This document shows positions 22,610-34,535 of a stretch of 64,000 bases of DNA, piece by piece (position 1 is the first letter of the stretch; every line of letters begins with the position of its first letter). The translations under genes were made by a program, and so were the position numbers. Under the pieces are notes generated by a model. It was not told the origin of the DNA. It was given only the letters and a program-made list of their open reading frames with translations, and made no database searches. The stretch spans positions 9,980,501 through 10,044,500 of the forward strand of contig NW_025062476.1 of NCBI RefSeq assembly GCF_000002995.4, written 5' to 3'. Source of the DNA: Brugia malayi. Taxonomy: Eukaryota; Nematoda; Chromadorea; Rhabditida; Onchocercidae.

Positions 22610-25437
22610 CTAAGCTTTTAGTTTAACGCTTCTCACGGTTGATGCTCTGATTCCTCGAGTTTCACCACCGTATGGAGTTAATTCCCTCCGCGCATCAGCC
22701 TTTTGCGAGTGTTTTTTTATTAATGCTTTCTTGAACTGCTTCCTCTTTTTGACTCTTGAATGATGTGTTCCTTTCTTCCGCTTATTTTGCAAACCTCTAT
22801 TCTTCTCAATCTAAATGCACCGCAAAGTAAATGAAGTAAACCAAAACACCTAATATTTTCCATTAGTTGTCAAATTAGTGACTACTAAAGCTTTCTGAAA
22901 TTTATAAAAAGTTATTTGCTTTAAATCTTCAAAGCGAAAAAAGCAGTTGTATCATTTTCAATGTAATATGAATCTAAATATTAAAAATAGCTTAGTATTT
23001 GTTGCACTATCAAAAAAAAAAAATTCCGGGATTCTGCATATGCATCAAAGAACTGACTTGGTTGGTTATTGAACGTTTCATAGTTCCTTCGTTTATTTCG
23101 TCATTCACAATTCGAACTTCACGATCCATTCTATCATCTTCGATTCGTAACTGTTCATTTCCCTTATCTGTCTTAGAAATTTTTGACTTTTGTACAAACT
23201 CTACTGTTGGAAATGTATCCAATATATTCTCGAAATCCCTCGATTTAAGATTATTTCTTATCGTTTGCAGAATGGCACTGTGTTTTTCAAGGAAATGCAT
23301 AACAGCGAACACTTCCTATGATATTTAAAGAGCTTAAAAGAAATATAATGTGACTAAAAAAATCATAAAAGCGAAGAACAAGAACTAATAATTATAGTGC
23401 CAGGCAGATATTACTCGATAACATAAAGATTCCCCCATATACAGTTCAAATATCTAATCCAATAGATGCTACCTAGTATTATCTTAATTGTTACAAAAAG
23501 GCGTAACATAAAAAGGCTTACTTTCTGAAAAGTTAAAAGAGCCTGCAGAACAGGATGGCCAATAAATTTAGGAGCTTCCTGATATGAATTTCCGACTATT
23601 TTTATATGAAATGCAAATAACAAATTGGTCAGGTATCTGAAAACATGGTTTCAAACGGGTTTGTTCCTTTTTTTAACCTTACCGCTTATCCAAGAAATCC
23701 AAATTCTAGAAAAATTTATTCTCATGTTTCTAAATTGCAGTCATTTTTTCGATCAATTATGTAAATTGCAACGAGCAAGACAGCGAATTATTTTAGAATG
23801 TTCTCATTCTTACGGAAACCAAAAGTGAATGAAAAGTTTTTTTACGTTTCGGAAGGTTTTCTTTTTTCACCTACTAATAAAGTGTAAAATACAGAAACAA
23901 TTCATACAACACAATTTATCGATGGAGTCGACAAAGCAACTGATATTCCTAATTTTATGAATTTTCTTTCAAACTTTTAATCTCTATGAAAATAACAGTA
24001 ACAGCAGAAATTCAAACTAACAAGAACATAAAATGGTATGTGCTTCTTAAATAGAGTATAACAGCCCTAAAATAGCAAAATATTACCTTGAAAATACGTT
24101 GATTGCAAGAACTAGTTGCTTTTCTAACATTAAGCCTGGTCGAACATGTTTTAGTGAATGAGCTAAATCCAAGAGAGGAAGAACGTCCGTTAAGAAATAT
24201 GCTCTCTGAAAATGACGAAAATAATTAGATCAAAAGAAACAAAAACAAGTTTCGAGTATTGAAATGGCCAACCAGTACTATAAGCTAGTTAAAATAAAAA
24301 GAGGCTTCTTGAAGGGCCTTTAAAATATCTTAACATGTTCTTATAAATTGTTCTTTTTTTTTGGAAATGCGAATAATGTAACTAATAGGTAACTAATATG
24401 CAGGTTTCTGTGATTTATTAGAACGATTCTTTTGTCTTCTAAGCTCTTGTATACAAAGTCGTTCAGATTTTTTGATTGTTCCACTCAAGGAAATCTTACT
24501 TTTGCTTGGTACTCGTTAAATATCTGCTCCAAATCAGGATTAACTTTTAAAAAGTATTCATATCGCTGTTCTGCAGTCATGCATTTGATATCTGGGAGCT
24601 CGTTCAAATCATGAGTGGTTTCCTCTTCCTGCAGCTCATCCTGAAAATATTGTCAGCAATATAATCACGTTAACCTATCTAGATTTTGATCCTGCTCTCT
24701 GGTACAAACCTGGAACTGCATGGGCAAAAGGCCAAGAGCAGCATCTAGTTTCTTTTGCCTTGCAATAGCGTCTTCCTCTTCCAACTCGGCTAATTCCGCT
24801 TCCGTTTCATTCATGCCACCCCAGTCTTCGTCAACATACGAAGTGTTGTAGAAACTTCTCCGACCACTGCCCCATTTATCCGCCGAAGGTAAGACTGAAA
24901 ATATAAGTTCTCGTTTCCTGTCCATAATTATTTCGAATAGCACCCTATCCAAATTAGTAACTAGCTCACCAGTAAACTGCACATATGACTACTTTACTCC
25001 TCGAATTCCTCTTCCTTCTTTAAATTCAACTTAGATTAGGTTACCAAACATTTTTATAATAAACCTGATTCCTGGTATCGTTTACAGATAATATTCCGTT
25101 CATATGAAAATGCTAACATCCTTTAACATTCAGGCCGTTAATGCAAGAAATGCGAAAAAAAAAAAAAAAAAGATCTAGCTAATTACACTGAAGATCATGA
25201 AGACTTACACTTCTCGACGTTGTTTACACCGTCTTCATCAGTATCCGAGAAAGGATTACTGTCTTCTTCATTGTCATAATCATTGTCATCATCATTAGAT
25301 GAATCTCCTTCGACGTTTAACACCTCCACATGTTTACGAGTCACAGGATCTCCTTTCTCATTATCAGATATATCAAGTGACATGTGATGACGATCAATTT
25401 CATCGTAAATCTCGTCACTATCTTCTTCCGAACTCAT
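22610..25437 (-). CDS. utp3: UTP3/SAS10, SSU processome (U3 snoRNP) factor
   Basis: Seven exons on the minus strand, 5' to 3': 25437-25209, 24894-24710, 24640-24500, 24205-24087, 23636-23522, 23315-23058 and 22810-22610; 415 aa. Human UTP3 is somewhat longer. The product acts in the nucleolus in early 18S pre-rRNA processing. Evidence in order: a very acidic N-terminus (DDDNDYDNEED); the motif DKWGS…YVDEDWGGM with ELEEEDAIARQKKLD at about residues 85-130; the Sas10/Utp3/C1D domain about 155-263, including RYLTNLLFAFHIK and GHPVLQALL; and the Sas10 C-terminal domain from about 350 with IEKNRGL, RVKKRKQFKKA and YGGETRGIRASTVRSVKLK before the stop. The start is the first ATG of the acidic exon. 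It is divergent from the PP6 subunit gene. A 32-bp inverted copy of part of exon 1 sits upstream at 25660-25691. Confidence 0.93.
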
Positions 25438-25659
25438 TCTGTCCTGAAAATAAACAAGAATAAATCAAGTGAATTTAAGAAAACAGGCCAGTTCTTCGTT
25501 TTTGAAGGAATGAAGTCAGCAAACAAGAATATTCGCCACTAGAAGTTTTTGAATTTAAGGATCATGAAATAACGCCATGATTTAAGGTTATTACGACTTC
25601 TTGTTTAAAGTATAAAACCATCACTTCCCCATATTTTACGGCAATTTGTTGTGAAGATC

Positions 25660-25691
25660 AAACATGTGGAGGTGTTAAACGTCGAAGGAGA
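25660..25691 (+). repeat. 32-bp inverted copy of UTP3 exon 1
   Basis: The sequence here, with core GTGGAGGTGTTAAACGTC, is the exact reverse complement of 25304-25335, which codes for TRKHVEVLNVEGD-region residues of UTP3. It is far longer than chance would give at this distance. Confidence 0.9.
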
Positions 25692-25698
25692 GTTTTTT

Positions 25699-25742
25699 TT
25701 TTCTAAATATTTTTACAGCAAAACATAAAAATATTTAGAAAA
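25699..25742. repeat. 17-bp perfect inverted repeat
   Basis: Arms 25699-25715 and 25726-25742 (core CTAAATATTTTTA) are exact reverse complements around the 10-nt spacer CAGCAAAACA. It begins 7 bp after the 32-bp exon copy. Confidence 0.85.
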
Positions 25743-27200
25743 TTATTACCAGCCGTTCTATTTTTATCATAAAATAACTGAAATAAAGCTTTCCTACTTT
25801 TTAAAATTTTATTTCAATTTTCCAAGTGAAATAAAATAAAAAATCACAATCAAAAACCAAAACAAGTTGTTTTAAACTTCGAATCTCCTACAGATGAAGG
25901 ATAAACGATAAAAAGTGTGCTAAACTTCCATTGAGAAAACAAAAACAAAAGGCTCTGCCAACCAAACCTCGACCACATTCGTTCAGATGTCACTTCACCA
26001 GTGAATCAAGCCGTTACCTATTCGTTGCATGCCACCAATAATGAAATGGGTTTTTACGGCGGGGTAGTTTGAATTCGAGGGCGTTGGGGTTTTCTTCAGT
26101 GGCAGGTTTGGGTGGCACGAAATAGATAAGTTGGTGAAAGCATCGCGGAATTATTCCACTTTGAGCAAGAAATTCTTGGATGGATTATTTTCTAGAGCTA
26201 TGATCTTTATTGTCATCAATTTTAGAGCTATCTTTAAAATTTCAATTTATCCAGTTCCTCCCCACTTCCGCTCTCGTTCTTTTCATGGCCTCTTTGAAGT
26301 GTTATCATTCTTGAGCTATCTTTACGATCAAATAAAACCATTTCCAAGCATTACGATTCTTTGAAATTGTTGTAGAAGATAACCAGTCATCCTTTATATG
26401 AATTCGTAAAACTCGTTAGAATCCAAAAATCACTGAACATGGAAGAACAGTAATGTTAACAAAGGGTTAACGTCTCGAACGAATTGTTAGTGTTAGCACC
26501 GGAAGGGGTGACTCAAGTCTGACTTGTCTTTTTCGAGAACGTAGGACTTTCTAAAGAGGTCAAAAAGTAGATTAAACAGAACCTAACTTTAGAATTTTAC
26601 TGTATGACAAGGATTAAAACAGGAGTGAAACTGCGGGAAATATATTTAGCAAATTAACATTGTAATTAGGAGTTGAAATTGCTAAGGACTTTGCTTTAAA
26701 CCTTTATATGCGTGATTAAAAAGAAGACAGAGTGAATTCGATCCCTGAAAGAGAAAGTGAATGGCTTTTATTTGAGAAAGACATCAGAGATTCATTTAAG
26801 AAAATAATGCTACAATTTTATACAGTTACGCTGTAGAAAGAACGTGACCATATGGCATACTCTAACTTCATTTTCCCTTTGAATGTAAGGAACTTCTGTG
26901 CAAATGGTAAGTAGGAAACCGAGGCTTGAAATCACTTATGAACAAATACTGTGTTGAACTGTAAAAACCTGAATAACTCTTAATTAAAAATTAAGTGTCG
27001 ATCAGCATCTGGATAACCTTAAGTAAATTGAACCCGATATAGTGGTTGGGCGATCTGGCAACTTCTATAAGTAAATTACATGAATTTCTGAGGAATCAAT
27101 ATTATTATTATTAGATTAAATTAACTACAAATATAATGTGATGTGCATCATTTTGCTAGTGACTGAATTAGTGCATTCCAAATTAATAAGTGCTAAAAAA

Positions 27201-30200
27201 ATGTTCCAGGATATGTTCTGGTCGAGCGATCTAGCAGCTTCTGTGAGTAAACTAGATGAGTTATTGAAGAATAATACCGCAACATTAGCAAATGTGTTGG
27301 AAGATGATTATGCGATACAAGAAATTCGCAATGGCAACCATCAGCTTATTAATTTGTACGTTCGAATTCACCCTTTTAGTCTTCACTATTTGGTTGCTAA
27401 TTGCATGAGATTTCCACCATTGCTTGTATTGTCTAGTAATGGATTTTCTGGTTTTTCGACATCGCTTGTTTTGCGGTGATGATTTGATGGATGTTTGCAT
27501 GGTATTATCCATCATATTACCATATTCGAGCGTAAACTGTTTGTGATTCGATTCCGTAAATGCCAGAGATATTTTAAAACACAAACTTTAAAGCTGCCTG
27601 CGAATTTTTTCATTTTCATAATAGGATTATAACTTAGTGACATGGTAGTATGAACCATATCCACCATATGGATGCTTTTTAATGATATCATCTCTTACAG
27701 TACTAACGGCACTAACGGAACCTAGGAAAAGCCTTCAATTTTTATGAATTTCAATCCGTGTATTGCAGTTTAACAAGACAAGAAGTAATAGCACAAATGA
27801 TCAAAGGTGCATTAGAGCCAGAAATCGATGAAAGCTTACCACTGAAAGAACAGTACAAGTACATTTTTGTTGTCTTTCCTCACGGTTGCTGAACTTTATC
27901 ATTTAGCGATTTAATATCAGTTATGTTGTTGAAAAGATCCAGATCTGCAGTTAGTGATTTCTACTTACAGAAAAGCTCACTTGTGCGCCGAGATCTTATC
28001 GATAAATAATGAAGAGCTTAGTAGGGCAGTTATTATTAACGAAGAGGCATGCAATTTACTTTTTGATTTCCTGGATAGCAGGAAGTTAAACCATGTCATT
28101 GTCAATTTTTATATGAAAATATTCTCACAAATTATTAGTAGATTCCCTGATCAGGTATGCATTTACTTCATTTACTTTTTTCTACCAAATATCAATTTAT
28201 TATAATGTGGGAATAATTTTGCGTAAGCTATCTTTCGGGGAATGAAGTTAATAAGTCTTTTAGCCTTTAGTTAGTTTGGTTTTAGGAATCCTTCAGGATT
28301 TTTTTTTATATTTTGTGGTGGGAATCATATTGTGGTGGGAATGGGAGCTACTCAGCTATGGGTGAGTTAAGTAGCGGATTTATTTTTGACAAGATTTCAC
28401 TGCCGTTACATCTCTACTTGGGAATAGATTTTGCTTACTGATTTTTAGGATATAATTTCTAATTAGTCAATAATTAAAACTTTTTGTGTTTGCTTTATTT
28501 GCGTATTTTATCGGAAAAAGTGCTAGACAAAGATTTTTAGATGAATTTTAGGTATTTCCCCGCATGAAGGAAAGTCAATTTTTGATTCATTGTATGAGAA
28601 ATATGAATCATTCGGCTGTTATGGAATTGTTGTACCGTATCGTTAGTGGCCTATCAAATGTCGAGGAACAGGATCATATTAAGCAGGTATCGATAAACTA
28701 ATTTTGTAATTGTGTCCTGTTGCTCTGCTCACATCCTGCAGAATTATGCTGGCATCAGCAAGTTTTTTTTTTTTTTTTTTTTTTTTTTGAATGTTAAAGA
28801 AAGATGGTATATTTCAGTGGTGTGCGGAAAATCGAATGGTAGAAAATCTCTGCGATCTTCTTGTTCCTGAACAACTACCTGTTGTATGTTTTATTACTGT
28901 TTCAAATTTATCAAAAATTCTCGCAACTTCTAGTATCGGAGCGAAGAAAAATAATAAATGAAAAAAAAAAAAAAGTGATTTCTTCAGCTATAACTGTAGT
29001 ATTTATCGGCTATTATTTCTCGAATTGATGTAGCTAACATTAATCATTAATTGCTTAACTCTAATGTGTACTTAAAAGTTGTGTGTGTTTAACCATTTTA
29101 GGTTCATGATAACGTTGGTCATTTATGGAGCGAACTGGTGCGTATGTTACGTGATATGCAATATACCGCAGAATGCAAGCGGAATGATTCTTTGTTGGAG
29201 AGTTTGCAGTCGGAACGGAATGTGCGGCATTTAATGAGTCGTATGTTACCTGACAATGTGGAGCAGCGCCGTGATTCTGTTATTGTCAATGCTGCTGCTA
29301 TTTTTATTACCCTTTTGGAAACTAATTTTATCCCTAATTGGTTTGCATTTCTTTTTTCTTTAGACACTGTGATATATTGATATAGAAGATATAGCGCCCA
29401 ACACACTACGGTGCTTTAATTTGTTCGTAGTGAGTTTTTAGATATGTAGAGGGCCCCAACACAGGTCAAAAGCTTACAATGGAAAAATCTATGACTTAAT
29501 ATTATCTTTTCAAAACTCCATGGACTAGTTTTTCGAGAAACTCATTGTATCCAAGTTTCTCTGAAAAGTAGCTCCATTTAATAATTTTCTAATTTTCAGT
29601 CCCAGTCATCAGTTGGGGATGGAAGATCGTGGTATTCAAGCTCAATGGTATGGTGGTGTTCCAGTTGCGGAAAACGAATTAAACGGTACCACGGTTTGGC
29701 AGCCTGATGCAGGTCACGTAGTTGAGACAATCGTTGCTGCCTCAGCTGATCGGATTGTCAGTGCAGTAATTGATTCTCTTAAGGTATTGCACAGATAGGC
29801 ATTCACATGAAACATATTATTAAGAACGTTTTTTGGTTTTTTTGTGAGTAGTTACTTCAAATAGGTTTTTTTTTGTTATTTTCATATATAATATTATAAT
29901 ATATATTATCCTTATTTCTGCTACTAGTTCACTAGAAAAAATTACCGGCATTAAAAACGCTTTCGTTCTTTGAAATGCTGCGAAAGCTGTGAAAACCGCA
30001 TATATAACCTTAACTTTATGCTGATTTGCATCCCTACTAATTCTAACAGTGAGATAATATGTGCTTTTTTCATTGTTTTGGAAAATAATTCTTGTATTAG
30101 CATTCATACTCAAGTATATTTGTTTGTAGATAGGAGATGGCAATATAAAGATATGCAGCGATGCATGGTGTCCACTAATGCGATTGTTGGTGTTAGTGCT

Positions 30201-32674
30201 GGATACAAATCATATGGCAACACATCAAGCTATTTTGGCAGCATTTTCATCTTTCTCAAGGAGCCCATTCAAACTGTTCCTCACTTATATCAACACTCAT
30301 CCTCAGCTTACACTTTTTCAGAACCTTTTACATCGAGCTGTTGCTTATATTCTTTATACACTATCGCCTTCTCCCTCACCACTTATACAGTATTTAATTA
30401 AAGTAATACCTCGAGAAGTTGTATTCTTTATGTAGATTATAGGCATTTAATATTGATTACCTGATTAGTGGCAGTAACTATATGCTGTATGATTGTAGTT
30501 ATTAATTAGGTAATCTTTATTAAACATTTAATCTTTTGACAAAACAATTCAATTGCGAGGTCTCATTTTTCATTTCTTCTTTCTATAGTAAACACTTCGA
30601 AATAATTGTGGTGAGGATGTGAATCTTGATGTTAAAGTTGAAAAAAGATTTTTCTAATAGTATAAATTAATTAGGTTACAATGAAATAGCTTTGTTATTT
30701 TGCAAGTTTTTTCTTTGAATTCTTTGGTTTTTCCAGAGCTGTTTTTTTTTCTTTTCTTTTTTTTTAGGATGTGGATATATTAGGGCATATACTGGCTGGT
30801 TATGAGACATCACGAGACGATTTTCTTCAAGGATCTTCAAAAAGAATGCTGCATGGTTTTTATATGAATCTTGCATTGTTAATCAAATGTGCTTCTGAAT
30901 CCTCATGCAACGCTGGGTGCATAACGCAGTTAATTCAAGGTAGACGCAGTTTCTTAAATGCGTATGCATATTTTGGTATAGGTATAACTTTTGTCTTTAT
31001 TTTTCTCCAAAAAATAAAGGAATACACTAGTATGAACACAGATACAAAGCTGATAACATTTATTGCTATGTTTCTAGAATCTGATCAAGCTGATTACTGG
31101 GAAGCTTTCTCAGAGCAAATAAAAGAATATGAAGAAAAAAATCGTGGTGACGACACAGGTATTACTCCTCCACCGGCGAGTAATATCGTTGATACGGCGA
31201 AGATTGATGCATGCGATGTCCCTGAACCTATGGTCAGTGGTGCTGCAGAGGTATTCTAATTTGGTCTTACGTATTTTTCTTTCTTATTTTTAAGTAGAGT
31301 TTTTTTTTTTTTTTTTAACTTTTTTTTTGGATAGTTCTGTCTTTTATTTTTTTATAAATTTCTTATTCGTCTTTTATGATTTTTTGCTGTTTGTAAAATG
31401 GCCCAAGATTGCAGAATTAGATAATACGGAGTTTGTATAAGTTAAATTATTTGGAAATTATAGTTAATGGATGAGTATGAACAGTATTTAATACCTCGAT
31501 CGTTAGCAGAGGATGTTGCAATATCATTCCCATGCTCTTCTCATAACACTGAGTATGCAAATTTATTTTCTACATAAAATATTAGAACTGTAAAGTTTTA
31601 TTGTCCATGTCGTTAAGATAATAATGTCACTGGTGCAAGAAACATGTTATCATTAAAGTGTTATGAATTAGCTAGCATTAACATAAATTAGCATGTAAAT
31701 TTTCTATCAGTATCATATGTCTTTCGTTTTAAGGTGACCTTGAATGTGTGTCTTTTTTATGAAATTTTTAAGCAGGAAGTTTTGCTCCTTAAATATTTTA
31801 CTTTTTTGAGAACAAATAAATACATATTTATATTATTTTAGTTACGAGATCACTGATTTCACTTCGGATTACGGCATTGCAAAAGATTTTGCTAGCATTG
31901 TGAGTTTCTTCTTTTTCAACTTTTAAGTTTCTGAACTCATTGTTTATAGTGATAAATGTTTAGGGGAACGAAGATGTGTTTGATACAATGTGTGCATTAA
32001 AGATCGATACAGATATGGAGTCAGAAGACGGATGGCTAAGGACAAGCAATTCCAAAGTATCTTAATATTAACGACTCATTATATTAACAATTCACTGAAA
32101 TTCCAAGTCAAGGGATGGGAAAACGAAATAGTTTTCCACCACATGAAGTCTATATATTTGTTTATATAGTAATTAATTTCGTGTAGGAAGTAGATAACAA
32201 GACAGCTAGCGATAACAGAGAGGAATCAGGATCGAAACTTTCCGTATTTCGGGATAGTATTGCTCCTATGCTTAATTCCAATAAAGTTGCTGCCAACGAT
32301 ATTTCTGAGGAAAATGAAAGAGATACATCAAAAGCGAATGTAACGAAGGAAGAGAAGAAAATATCAAAATGTGTCATAGGTTATTTTTTATGAATCTTGT
32401 AAATCTAATTGATAGGATGCATTATATAGAATTATCATTCATTTAAAACATGGTTTCAGAAGATAAATGGCCACAAGCTTCGTCAATGTCCTCCATGGAT
32501 TTCGGCAACTGGGCTGATTTCACATCCATGAAGCCTGACGATTGGCCTCCACCACATTCTCAATCCGAGGATGACGCATGGAATGAGACTGGTGAAGACA
32601 TATTTCTCAGTCCTGCAGTAGCGGCACTTAGTGGTGGCATCGCATCTGTAATTATGGCAGGAAATATGAAGTAG
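27201..32674 (+). CDS. saps-1: Serine/threonine-protein phosphatase 6 regulatory subunit (SAPS domain)
   Basis: Fifteen exons: 27201-27355, 27769-27858, 27971-28154, 28552-28686, 28818-28883, 29102-29340, 29600-29783, 30130-30402, 30768-30939, 31078-31250, 31464-31552, 31842-31899, 31964-32056, 32187-32379 and 32460-32674; 772 aa. SAPS proteins bind and direct the PP6 catalytic subunit. Diagnostic blocks: the N-terminus MFWSSDL.ASVSKLDELL (human PPP6R starts MFWKFDL), AEILSINNEELSRAV, FPRMKESQFL, AVMELLYRIVSG, WCAENRMVENLCDLL, SVIVNAAAIFITLLE, then a helical region to about residue 560 and an acidic, low-complexity tail with MDFGNWADF and SPAVAALSGGIASVI. The start could be ATG 27201 or the conserved Met at 27213; a TTCCAG acceptor between them would suit trans-splicing. 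The donor at 29340 (TG|GTTTGC) is the least certain. Intron 9 is in frame and stop-free. The symbol follows C. elegans naming. Confidence 0.9.
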
Positions 32675-34535
32675 GTTAATTTTAATTTTAATCATTCCTA
32701 ACATCGTACGGCAACTGCACTTCTTTTTTTTGTTTTTTGAGTAGGTTTTTGAGTACGAAGTCATGGTATTCATTATTAAGCTGGTTTAGTACATATTGTA
32801 CAACTGGCGATGAATTAAGGCTTCTGACGTAAATTGTTTCTATTCTCAATTTTTCTTAATGAATAAAAAACGAATTTATTTATTCATAATTTGGAAATCC
32901 TGTGTACGACTTATTATGGCAGGAAATATGAAGTAGGTTAATTTTAACCTACTTCATATTTCACTTATGGATTCCATATTGCACATAAATTATGTTTTAT
33001 TAAATCTAGAAGTAGCTTTCTATCCTGCTTTGTTGCAAATCTATTGAAAATTGATCTGAGCTTTTCACTGACTGATATGAAGTCATGATGAGAGTTGCAT
33101 TGTTTCTTTTCCGATTGATATTGAATGTTATTATTTATCTTTTTTGTTTTTTTTAAAGAGCAAATCATAGTATTTTTCAGAGGATCCGATTCAAACAGTT
33201 CAGAATAATAAAGTGAATCATTTCATTTTGGGATCAAGAAGAGAATTATTTATTATAGATTACATTTGATTATTGGATGTTCAAATTAGGTTTATGTCAT
33301 AAGGTTTTTATTCAGTATTTAAAAATATGTCCTATGTTGCTATATTATAATGTACTCATTTCACAGCCAGTCTTTTCATTTTTCCTTTGTGAAATTTCCT
33401 CTAGGTAGTAACTTTTAATGTACTGAATTTTCATGTTACAATTAACATTGAATTTTCAATTTATATGAATAGGTTTTAGAAAAATAGAACCTTCTGAGGT
33501 TTTTGTTTAAAGAGAATTCATAGAAACAACCGTTTGGAAGGATTTTATGTTTGTTTTGTTACAATTAGGTAATAAACTGTACTGGATGACAGTGACCAAG
33601 TGAATTTGGAGTTAAACTGCGTTATATTCCTGAATACAATTTTGGTAGAAGTACATGCATGTTCGTTGTATTTTTAATTTTTGTTTTTATAACATTTTTG
33701 ATTCATTACGGGGATATATTTGAATATAGATAGGAGAGAATTTACTCTGGGAATAGAATATAACTCGAAGTGAAAAATTTAGGATGATTTTAGAAATAGA
33801 AAATTTATCGTTACTGTGCTCTGGTGATTATAGTATTTAAGCACTGATTTTTTTATCGTTTCTGAACGCTTGAAGCTAATGAGAAATAAACATACACGAA
33901 CAATCAGCTTCATATGCAGAAATGCACGTTGCGCGATCCTTATCCATATTCAAAGTGGAAGATTATAACGGTATGATGAGGCCTTTCTATCACCTCGCTT
34001 TTTATAGAGTTGGTTATTAAAAATTTTCTACCCCTGTTTTCGTGAACTCCTGGTTGTTCCCTTCTCACCATCGATATCTAAGATTTAACTATGATAACGA
34101 GCTAAGCTAGCGGGTATCACTCTGTTGTTTTCATTAATTTTATATCAATCATGTTGCATGCTAAATTTAAATTTATTGGTATGTGTAAAGGACAAGTGTT
34201 GTTAGTTTGAAATATTCAGATTATATTTATCAGATTAAATGGATATAATAGCGGTCAGTGGTAAGATTTCAGGTTTCGTTGACTCTTAATACTAAAGACC
34301 CATCTGTGGATTAGTTACGGAATAAATTTTGGAAAAGTGATCATGGAACAAATGGACGAACAAGAAGCGTGAGACAATTTTTGCAAGTAAAAGCTGAAGG
34401 AAGAGCAAGAATCAAATTCAAAATAATACAGTTGAGGTAGGAGTGGTGAAGTACTATAGGCAGTAGAGAGGATGTATCGCTACAGATACGTTAGTGTTCC
34501 TTTTTATTAGCACTTTTGTAGAAGAGTGAAGAAGG
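32675..34535. other. Intergenic between PP6 subunit and RagA
   Basis: Contains the 35-bp partial copy of the PP6-subunit gene end and its palindrome (32913-32962); otherwise AT-rich, without an exon-like block. Confidence 0.6.
32913..32962. repeat. Copy of PP6-subunit stop region forming a 40-bp palindrome
   Basis: Positions 32913-32947 repeat 32651-32685 exactly (35 nt), covering the last codons, the stop and the first 3' UTR bases. The copy continues into an inverted copy, so arms 32923-32941 and 32944-32962 (19 bp, core ATGAAGTAGGTTAA) are perfectly complementary around TT. It lies about 240 bp downstream of the stop codon. Confidence 0.9.

Larger units (their letters stand above)
25438..27200. 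promoter_or_regulatory. Shared upstream region of divergent UTP3 and PP6-subunit genes
   Basis: About 1.76 kb with no convincing gene. Features visible are the 32-bp inverted copy of UTP3 exon 1 (25660-25691), a hairpin directly after it (25699-25742) and a somewhat GC-richer, G-rich patch at about 26040-26120. Promoters of both genes should lie here; that is inference from the head-to-head layout only. Confidence 0.45.

Noticed and set aside
33360..33400. TCACAGCCAGTC resembles the start of mir-2 family miRNAs
   Set aside because: Only about ten bases match, and I could not find a pairing arm nearby to make a precursor hairpin.
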